Made by a program: the position numbers and the translations under genes. From assembly GCF_003011895.2 (NCBI RefSeq), contig NZ_PXWF02000312.1, positions 1 to 39,420 on the forward strand: 39,420 nucleotides of DNA, written 5' to 3'. Positions 8,675-14,954 of the stretch are shown here, one piece after another. The stretch's first letter is position 1, and every line of letters starts with the position of its first letter. The notes under the pieces are model-generated. The model did not search any database. It had not been told where the DNA came from and was given only the letters and a program-made list of their open reading frames with translations. Source of the DNA: Massilia glaciei. Its GTDB lineage: Bacteria; Pseudomonadota; Gammaproteobacteria; Burkholderiales; Burkholderiaceae_D.

Positions 8675-9628
8675 ATGACTGATCCCCGCTCCGACCGCTT
8701 CGTCCGCTCCCACCTCAAGACCCGGCACCTGGTCCTGCTGGTGGAACTGGGCCGGCACGGCTCGATCATGCACGCGGCCGAGGCCGCCAACCTGACCCAG
8801 CCGGCCGCCTCCAAGCTGCTCGGCGAACTCGAACACGCGCTCGGGGTCCAATTGTTCGAGCGGCTGCCGCGCGGCGTGACCCCGACCTGGTTCGGCCAAG
8901 TCATGATCCGGCGCGCCGGCGCCGCGCTCGCCGAGATGGACGCGGCCCACCAGGAGGTCATGGAGCTGCTGTCGGGCCTGCGCGGCAGGGTCGACGTCGG
9001 CGCAGTGCTCACGCCCGCGGCCAGCCTGATCCCCGAGGCGGTCAACCTGCTCAAGGCGCGCCAGCCGCGCGTGCTCGTCTCGATCAGCGTCGACACCAGC
9101 AAGCTGCTGGTGCAGCGCCTGCGGGGGGGCGAGCTCGACATCGTGGTCGGGCGCGTGCTCGACACCGGCGCCGCGGGCGAACTCCATTTCGAGCCGATCA
9201 CCGACGAGCCGCACAGCCTGATCGTGCGCGCCGGCCATCCCCTGCTCGGACACGGCGGGCTGCGCCTGCCCGACCTGCTGCGCCATGGCTGGATCCTGCC
9301 CCCGCCCGGCTCGATCCTGCGCGACCGCCTGACCGCGATGTTCCTGTCGGCCGGGCTCGAGCCGCCGGCCGAGACGGTCGAGACCGTGGCGCTGCCGGTG
9401 GTCGCCAACCTGCTCATCGGCTCCGACATGCTCGTCGCGCTGCCGCGCGAGCTGGTGCAGCCCTACCTGCAGAGCGGATTGCTGGCCGTGCTGCCCTTCG
9501 AGCTCGGCCTGCGCATGGACCAGTACGGCATCATCACGCGCCGCGGCCACCAGCCCTCGCCGGGCGCGGCGGCCATGCTCGCGACCTTGCGCGAAGTGTG
9601 CGCGCGGCGCTATCCCCAGGCGAGCTGA
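8675..9628 (+). CDS. LysR-family transcriptional regulator (GbpR-like) of the galactose/galactonate locus
   Basis: 317 residues. The N-terminal winged helix-turn-helix reads LKTRHLVLLVELGRHGSIMHAAEAANLTQPAASKLLGELE (quoted here as family-typical blocks: HGSIMHAAEA, NLTQPAASKLL, LFERLPRGVTPT). The rest is the periplasmic-binding-like effector domain, with HPLL and GSDMLVALPREL typical of the GbpR/CbnR-like group. GbpR proteins control sugar-binding-protein and galactose catabolic genes in related bacteria, which fits its place between the importer and dgoK. ATG 8675 is preferred over 8645 because the latter lies inside the -10 box. Its effector is probably a pathway sugar or sugar acid (inference). 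Confidence 0.88.
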   Translation: MTDPRSDRFVRSHLKTRHLVLLVELGRHGSIMHAAEAANLTQPAASKLLGELEHALGVQLFERLPRGVTPTWFGQVMIRRAGAALAEMDAAHQEVMELLSGLRGRVDVGAVLTPAASLIPEAVNLLKARQPRVLVSISVDTSKLLVQRLRGGELDIVVGRVLDTGAAGELHFEPITDEPHSLIVRAGHPLLGHGGLRLPDLLRHGWILPPPGSILRDRLTAMFLSAGLEPPAETVETVALPVVANLLIGSDMLVALPRELVQPYLQSGLLAVLPFELGLRMDQYGIITRRGHQPSPGAAAMLATLREVCARRYPQAS

Positions 9629-9631
9629 TCC

Positions 9632-9693
9632 ATACGATTTTCGTATACTTGTCATCAAATAAGCAATTGGTTTGATATTGCTGCTTTCCGTAC
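9632..9693 (+). promoter_or_regulatory. Control region of dgoK-dgoA: inverted repeat and element shared with dgoD
   Basis: A perfect inverted repeat ATACGA-TTT-TCGTAT (9632-9646) is followed by a weak promoter candidate, TTGTCA (9649-9654) and TGATAT (9673-9678) with an 18-bp spacer, and then CTGCTTTCCGTAC (9681-9693), which matches 12 of 13 positions of the element at 2807-2819 before dgoD. This is the main AT-rich gap between the regulator and dgoK, and the palindrome is of a size a dimeric regulator could bind. Confidence 0.5.
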
Positions 9694-9775
9694 GATGGCG
9701 GGGTGGCGCAGCATCGAGACGCCGGCCGCCCGGCGCCGGCGCCGGCTGCCGTCCCAAATTTAGATAGGCGTACAA

Positions 9776-10675
9776 ATGATGATTCCCGCGCACGCAGACA
9801 AAATGCTCGGCGTCGACTGGGGCACCAGCAACCGGCGCGCCTACCTGGTCGAGCGCGGCGGCCGCTGCCTGGCGCGCCACGAGGACGGGCAGGGCATGCT
9901 GGCCGTCGGCGGCGACTTCGCCGGCTCGCTCGCGGCGCTGCGCCAGACCATGCGGGTCGACGACGCGGTGCCGGTCGTCATGTCGGGCATGATCGGCTCG
10001 GCCGGCGGCTGGCAGGAGGTGCCCTACCTCGACATTGCCACCCCCCTGGCCGCGTTGGCGTCGCACCTGGCGCCGGTCGCCGGCCACCCCGGCTGCCTGA
10101 TCGTGCCCGGCTATTGCACCCGCGCCGACGGGGTCGACGTGATGCGCGGCGAGGAGACCCAATTGCTCGGCGCGCTCGCGCTCGGCGTGGGCGACGGCAC
10201 GGTGGTGCTGCCCGGCACGCACAGTAAATGGGTGCAACTGCGGGGCGGGCGCATCGCCCGCTTCGCCACCTTCATGACGGGCGAGTTGTTCGCCATGCTC
10301 GCCGCCGGCGGCACGCTCGCCGCCATCATGGGGCCGGGCGAGGACGACGACGACGCCTTTGCCGCCGGCATCGCGCAGGCGCGCCTGGGCCTGCCGCTGT
10401 CGCAATCGCTGTTCGGCGCGCGCGCCCGGGTGGTGGCCAAGGACATGGCGCCGTCGAAGGCGCGCTCGTTCGTCAGCGGCCTGTTGATCGGCACCGAATT
10501 CACCGCCTCGGGCGCCGGCCCCGGCGCGCGCCTGAGCATCCTCGGATCGAACGCGCTCGGCGCGCATTACGCCAGGGCGGCGCGCCATTTCTGCGAGGCG
10601 CCGGCGGTGCTCGACGCGGACGCCGTCTATCTGGCGGCACTCACACAATTGTTGCAGGGTTCACAGCATGAATAA
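9776..10675 (+). CDS. dgoK: 2-dehydro-3-deoxygalactonokinase
   Basis: 299 residues. It phosphorylates 2-keto-3-deoxy-D-galactonate with ATP to give the 6-phosphate. Family signs are the ATPase-fold phosphate loop VDWGTSNRRAYL near residue 15, VMSGMIGSAGGWQEVPY, the loop VPGYCTR, MRGEETQLLGAL and VVLPGTHSKWVQL with the substrate-site His/Ser/Lys, then FMTGELFAML. The start may be ATG 9776, 9779 or 9803; 9776 has an AGG element 10 bases upstream. It overlaps dgoA by 8 bases, so the two are one transcript and coupled. Confidence 0.95.
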   Translation: MMIPAHADKMLGVDWGTSNRRAYLVERGGRCLARHEDGQGMLAVGGDFAGSLAALRQTMRVDDAVPVVMSGMIGSAGGWQEVPYLDIATPLAALASHLAPVAGHPGCLIVPGYCTRADGVDVMRGEETQLLGALALGVGDGTVVLPGTHSKWVQLRGGRIARFATFMTGELFAMLAAGGTLAAIMGPGEDDDDAFAAGIAQARLGLPLSQSLFGARARVVAKDMAPSKARSFVSGLLIGTEFTASGAGPGARLSILGSNALGAHYARAARHFCEAPAVLDADAVYLAALTQLLQGSQHE

Positions 10676-11291
10676 ATTCATCACCGACACATTGCCGCTG
10701 GTGGCCATCCTGCGCGGGCTGGCCCCGGCCGATGCCGGGGCCGCCGGCCTGGCGCTGTTCGGCGCCGGCCTGCGCCTGCTCGAGGTGCCGCTCAACCGGC
10801 CGGGCGCGCTCGAATCAATCGCCATCCTCGCGCGCATGGCGCCGCCGGACGCGGTCGTCGGCGGCGGCACCATGCTGTGCGTGGCCGACGTCGAGGCGGT
10901 GCACGCGGCCGGCGGGCGCCTGCTGGTGTCGCCCAATTGCGACACGGCTGTGATCGCGCGCGGCGCCGCCCTGGGCATGCTGTGCGCGCCCGGCGTGGCC
11001 ACGCCGAGCGAGGCGTTCAGCGCGCTCGGGGCCGGCGCGCACGCGCTCAAGATATTCCCGGCCGAGATGGTCGGCCACGCCGGCCTGAAGGCGTTCAAGA
11101 CGGTGCTGCCGGCCGGCACGCCGCTGTGGCCCGTCGGCGGCGTCGCCCCGCACACCCTGGGCGACTGGGTCGCGGCCGGCGCCACCGGTTTCGGGATCGG
11201 CGGGCAGCTTTACACGCCCGGCGTCGCGCCCGCGCAGTTGGCCGAAAGGGCCGGCCACTTTATTTCTGCCTGGCAATCTGCTATAAAATAG
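10668..11291 (+). CDS. dgoA: 2-dehydro-3-deoxy-6-phosphogalactonate aldolase
   Basis: 207 residues, KDPG/KDPGal aldolase family (class I, Schiff base). It cleaves 2-keto-3-deoxy-6-phosphogalactonate to pyruvate and glyceraldehyde 3-phosphate, the last pathway step. Motifs are VAILRGL at the start, LLEVPLNRPGAL with the catalytic Glu, VGGGTMLCVADVEAV, LVSPNCD and ALKIFPAEMVG carrying the Schiff-base Lys. The end PVGGVAPHTLGDWVAAGATGFGIGG binds phosphate. The length and LNRP motif match DgoA rather than Eda. It overlaps dgoK by 8 bases; the SDR gene follows after 37 bases. Confidence 0.95.
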   Translation: MNKFITDTLPLVAILRGLAPADAGAAGLALFGAGLRLLEVPLNRPGALESIAILARMAPPDAVVGGGTMLCVADVEAVHAAGGRLLVSPNCDTAVIARGAALGMLCAPGVATPSEAFSALGAGAHALKIFPAEMVGHAGLKAFKTVLPAGTPLWPVGGVAPHTLGDWVAAGATGFGIGGQLYTPGVAPAQLAERAGHFISAWQSAIK

Positions 11292-11328
11292 TTTCGGTTT
11301 TCGAACAAATAAGAAGAAAGGCAGCGCA

Positions 11329-12093
11329 ATGGAATTCGCCAATTATCCGAGCCTGGCAGGCAAGGCCGTGTTCGTCACCGGCGGTGGTTCGGGCATCGGC
11401 GCCGACATCGTCACGGCCTACGCGCGGCAGGGCGCGCGCGTGGCGTTCGCCGACCGCAACCGGGCGGCCTCGGTCGAGCTGCTGGGCAGGCTCAAGGGCA
11501 CGGTCGAGCATCTGCCGCATTTCATCCCGTGCGACCTGGCCGACATGGCGGCGCTGCGCGAAGCCGTGCTCGAGGGCGAGGGGCAGTGCGGCGACTTCCA
11601 CGTCCTGGTCAACAACACCGCCAACGACGAGCGGCACGACTTCCTCGAGGTCTCGCCCGACTACTTCGACGCCAAGCTGGCCATCAACCTGAAGGTCGCG
11701 TTTTTCGCGGCGCAGGCCGTCCTGCCGGGCATGTTGCGCCGGGGCGGCGGGGCGATCATCAACCTCGGCTCGACCGGCTGGAAGAACAAGGTGGCGGGTT
11801 ATCCCGTCTACGCGACGAGCAAGTCGGCCGTCAACGGGCTCACCCGCAGCCTGGCGCGCGAGTACGGCAAGCGCAACATCCGCGTCAACACGCTCACGCC
11901 CGGCTGGGTCATGACGGCCAAGCAGCTGGCCATGTGGGTCGACGACGAGGCCGAGCGCGCGATCGAGGCCAACCAGTGCCTGCCGGGACGCATCGAGGGC
12001 AACGACGTGGCGAGCATGGCACTGTTCCTCGGCGCGCACGACAGCCGCATGCTGACGGCGCAGGAGTTCGTGGTCGACGCCGGCTGGACCTGA
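11329..12093 (+). CDS. Short-chain dehydrogenase, probably D-galactose 1-dehydrogenase
   Basis: 254 residues, classical SDR. Cofactor motif TGGGSGIG near residue 20; CDLAD; NNTAN in place of NNAG; catalytic Ser in NLGSTGWKNK followed 13 residues later by the YATSK Tyr/Lys pair; PGWVMT after it. The acidic AFADRN at the end of strand 2 suggests NAD preference. In a locus holding lactonase, DgoD, DgoK and DgoA the missing step is oxidation of D-galactose to D-galactonolactone, which related SDRs perform, so that is the inferred role; L-arabinose oxidation is an alternative. GAAGAAAGG lies 8-9 bases before the start. The last gene of the dgoK-dgoA run. Confidence 0.83.
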   Translation: MEFANYPSLAGKAVFVTGGGSGIGADIVTAYARQGARVAFADRNRAASVELLGRLKGTVEHLPHFIPCDLADMAALREAVLEGEGQCGDFHVLVNNTANDERHDFLEVSPDYFDAKLAINLKVAFFAAQAVLPGMLRRGGGAIINLGSTGWKNKVAGYPVYATSKSAVNGLTRSLAREYGKRNIRVNTLTPGWVMTAKQLAMWVDDEAERAIEANQCLPGRIEGNDVASMALFLGAHDSRMLTAQEFVVDAGWT

Positions 12094-12289
12094 CCGGCTC
12101 GGCCCGGCCGGTACAGCCCTGTCGTGCGGGCTGCCCCGCGATCAACGCCACCTTGAGCCAGCCCGGTTAACGCGCGTTGAACGGTTTCTACGCGTCGATC
12201 ACCGATTCGATTCCCACGCGCCGGGTGAGGCTGGCTCGTGTTGGCGGGACCGGCGCCGGCTTTGTTCTTTGCCGGCCCTGTTGCGGGTT

Positions 12290-12619
12290 CTATTTGCCGG
12301 TTCGCCGTTTCCGGTTCTGCCACCAGCGGCGCAGGTCGATCCACTTTTTTTCGAGCCATAGCGTCGCTTTGCCGACGGGCTTTCTGAGCGCCGGGATGTC
12401 TTGCGCTATGAGCAGCAAACCGACGGGAATTAACTCGACGCCGAGTATCGGCAGGAAACCGAAAAAACCGCCCACGATCAACAGCAGTCCCAGTGGCCAG
12501 CGGACCGGGCGCGCTTCGGGCTTGCGCAACCAGCGGATCGCGCGCGCCACGCGATCGGGGGTTTCTCGCTCCAGCCGCTCGTAAGCCTGGTCCAGTTCTT
12601 CGGTTCCATTTGTATCCAT
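12290..12619 (-). CDS. Small membrane protein, PGPGW-like / unknown function
   Basis: 109 residues: a charged helical N-terminus (TEELDQAYERLERETPDR), then LRKPEARPVRWPLGLLL, and a hydrophobic hairpin LIVGGFFGFLPILGVELIPVG followed by LLLIAQDIPALRKP and a basic, Trp-rich C-terminus. The arrangement resembles small proteobacterial membrane proteins related to PGPGW proteins; no function is known to me. ATG 12619 has a strong ribosome site (GGAGG, 6 bases away), which rules out the longer upstream in-frame starts. It stands alone, with a 196-base gap to the SDR gene that holds GC-rich hairpins but no T-run. Confidence 0.75.
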   Translation of the reverse strand: MDTNGTEELDQAYERLERETPDRVARAIRWLRKPEARPVRWPLGLLLIVGGFFGFLPILGVELIPVGLLLIAQDIPALRKPVGKATLWLEKKWIDLRRWWQNRKRRTGK

Positions 12620-12690
12620 GCGATCCTCCGCGAGCCGGTGCGTGCGCTCGAAAGACCGGACTGTTTGCGCCTGCCGGCCCGCGGCCACCG

Positions 12691-12734
12691 ATACGGACAT
12701 GATGCGGACATTATGCGGACATGATGCGGCCATG
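12691..12734. repeat. Four tandem copies of an 11-bp unit
   Basis: ATACGGACATG, ATGCGGACATT, ATGCGGACATG and ATGCGGCCATG follow each other without gaps, 72 bases upstream of the small membrane-protein gene, in its probable promoter region. Copies differ at one or two positions. Confidence 0.9.
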
Positions 12735-12892
12735 GCCACTTGCCGTTCGACCCCTGGTCAGGCCCGCGGTTCACGCGGCGCCGTCACCTTTTTGCGCGCG
12801 CGCCGGGGGCGGCCGTGGTGGCCCCGACCCGCAGCGTGACGGGGACGATGATCCTGCGCTTCTCCCCCATTAGCCAGTTAGAGTCAAGGCAA

Positions 12893-13035
12893 AATACTGA
12901 GATCGACCTGTCCGTCTGGTACGGCGGCGGACGGCAGCACGAATGGCGCGACTGCATGACGGGCGAGCCCGTCGCGGCGCGCTTCGCGCTGCCGACGTGG
13001 GGCGCGCGCTGGTTCGAGCGCGCCGAGGCGTTAGC
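12893..13035 (+). pseudogene. C-terminal scrap of a GH13 glycosidase (amylosucrase-like)
   Basis: In one frame this encodes EIDLSVWYGGG, then EWRDCMTGEPVAARFALP and TWGARWFERAEA. The pattern W-(R)-D-x-x-(T/S)-G-E ... (L)-P-x-x-x-R-W-(L/F) is the usual last strand region of the C-terminal beta domain of GH13 amylosucrases and sucrose hydrolases. Nothing upstream belongs to the catalytic barrel: the preceding 150 bases show no GH13 motif. It directly precedes a fructokinase relic, the normal partner of amylosucrase (which releases fructose), and this supports the call. The identification rests on a short match. Confidence 0.45.
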
Positions 13036-13728
13036 ATGGAGCAGGCAACGGCGGGCGGCCGCATGCTGGACTTTGGCGAGGCGCTGGTCGACGACTTCGA
13101 TGGCGAACAGATCCCCGGCGGCGCGCCGTTCAACGTGGCGCGTACGCTAGCCGCGTTCGGGCAGGCGCCGTTGCGGGTCCCCCGCGTGGGGAATGGCGCG
13201 CCGGGGGCGCGCATCGTGGCCGAGTTCGAGCGCTCCGTCCTGCCGCGCGACGGGCTGCAGATCGACAGGGGGCGCCCGACCGGGCGCGTGGTCTTCGAGC
13301 GTGGCACTGGCGCGCCCGACGCGGAGCGCTGCGCCGGGCGACCATATTGAAGGTCAACGAAGACGAGCTGCGCGCCCTGTCGGGCTGGTACGTGCCGGCC
13401 GGCTGCGGCGGGGGCGGCGCCATGCGCACCGCCGCGCGCAGCCTGATGCGCACCTTCGGTCTGCACGAAATGCTCGTCACACTGGGCGCGCGCGGCTACG
13501 CGTATTTCGGGCCGGACGGGCCGATCGTGCGCGACGGCGGCGGCCCCGCTCTGCCCGTCGTGGTCGACACGGTCGGCGCGGGCGACGCGTTCTCGGCGCT
13601 CTTCCTGCTCGGCCGCGCGCTGGGCTGGCCGGTCGCACCAATTCGCGGGCGCCATCTGCGGCATAGCGGGCGCGGCGAGCGGCGAGGCCGGTTTCTACCG
13701 GCGGTGGGCGGGCCAATGGGCGCTGTAG
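13036..13728 (+). pseudogene. Fructokinase (PfkB family) with internal deletion and frameshifts
   Basis: From ATG 13036 the N-terminal third of a PfkB fructokinase is readable: FGEALVDDFDG, IPGGAPFNVARTLAAFGQAP, GARIVAEFE and RPTGRVVFE. That frame ends at a TGA at 13348-13350. A second frame starting near 13344 continues with ILKVNEDELRAL, MLVTLGARGYAYFGPDGPIV and the family signature DTVGAGDAFSALFLL. At about 13640 the frame shifts again and gives FAGAICGIAGAASGE and FYRRWAGQWAL before a TAG at 13726-13728. About 80-90 residues between the first two blocks are missing. The product should be inactive. The three frames together show one decayed gene, not three small ones. Confidence 0.85.
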
Positions 13729-13855
13729 GACGGCGCCGAATCACAGAACTTCATTTTTTCAGCGCTGTCCCACTACGGTGATCACTCCATTCGCTTGGCG
13801 CAGCATCAAGCCCGGGCGGTTTTTCCTTCGCTGGATCAACCTAGTGGGAGTCATC

Positions 13856-14854
13856 ATGACCTCGAAAAACGAATTGCTGGCAGCGTCCGCCAGACCCTTC
13901 ATCCGGGAGCGCAATATACGTTTCGACCGGAAGTTCTACGACACCAGCGCCTTGGCGCCGCAAGAAGAGGACGCCGTCTTCGGTTTTCCCGACCAGGAGG
14001 GCGCGATCGTGGTCGTGTCCCCGCGCGAGGCGCAGCTGCCGATTCGCCACTACGAGGACACCACCGCCATGCTGCGCGCCGAAAAAGACTCCATTGGCGG
14101 GGTCGCCATCGCGGGCGTGGGCAGTTCGATACTCGGCACCTCGGCGCTTTCCCGCAATGTGGCCGATGCCTACGGACGCGATATCGCAGGCATCGTCGCC
14201 GGCTACGGCGCGACCGACCTGTGGGCGGAGCCGATGGGCGGCTGGTTCTTCTACTGAGACAACGACCGCTTCCGGCACATGCTGGAGATCATGGTCGAAG
14301 ACGCGGCCGGCTCGTTCTTTGCCCCTTGGACGCGCTTCGCGGGCGCCGGTTTCGACAACTTCAACGATCTGCGCACCAGCGCCATCCCGCGGGAACTTGA
14401 CTCGGGCACACTGTTGGACATTTTGCGGGCCGGGCCGGAGCACATGTCGATCCTGGTAGGACACAGTAAAGGAGCGTTGACGATCGACTTTGCGCTCGAG
14501 GAATTCGTGCGGCAACTCGGTGGCCGGCCGCACCGCTATTTCGACGAATTAGCGGTGGTGACGGTTGGCGCGGTGGTCGCCCTGCCGCGGTGCTTCAGCC
14601 GGGTCCGCCAGCTCATCGGAGCCAAGGACTGGCTCGGCATGTTCAATTCGCGGCCCGATTTGCTCGAGGATCCGGATGTCGATACGCGACCCATTCTCAT
14701 CGACGGTGTCGACCATTGCCTCGACACGCGCAGTCCGACGTGCATGAACCTGGTCGAGGCATTGCGCGCCCACGCTCCGCTTGCACGCGTGGCCGATCTG
14801 GTTCCCGCCCCGGTGCCGAGGGCGGCGGCGAGGACGAGCGCGCCGATCAAATAG
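13856..14854 (+). pseudogene. Alpha/beta-hydrolase-like protein interrupted by an in-frame TGA
   Basis: ATG 13856 (ribosome site GGGAG, 6 bases away) opens a frame of 333 codons broken only at codon 134 by TGA (14255-14257), between GGWFFY and DNDRFRHMLEI. Both sides are in the same frame and of the same character. The second half has a nucleophile elbow ILVGHSKGAL (Ser204). The sequence is otherwise unfamiliar: perhaps a lipase- or polyhydroxyalkanoate-related hydrolase. A change from TGG (Trp) to TGA is the simplest explanation. If real, translation would stop at 133 residues before the nucleophile, although an ATG at 14279 could restart. It follows the fructokinase relic, so the decay may extend through this stretch. 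Confidence 0.7.
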
Positions 14855-14881
14855 CCCCTGGTCGCCGATGCCGGGCACACC

Positions 14882-14902
14882 AAAAAAGGGCCCGAAGGGC
14901 CC
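14882..14902 (-). terminator. Rho-independent terminator of the TonB receptor gene
   Basis: Read on the minus strand: GGGCCC-TTC-GGGCCC followed by six T. It begins 53 bases after the receptor stop codon at 14955. On the plus strand there is no T-run after the hairpin, so it serves the minus strand. Confidence 0.88.
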
Positions 14903-14954
14903 ATGGATTTCTCCGCGGTCGTTCGCTCAAAAACCGCGGGGTGCGACTTGCAGA

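Noticed and set aside
14255-14257. TGA as a selenocysteine codon in the hydrolase
   Set aside because: No convincing SECIS-like hairpin follows the TGA, the context has no known selenoprotein motif, and decayed genes lie next to it. A TGG-to-TGA change is simpler.
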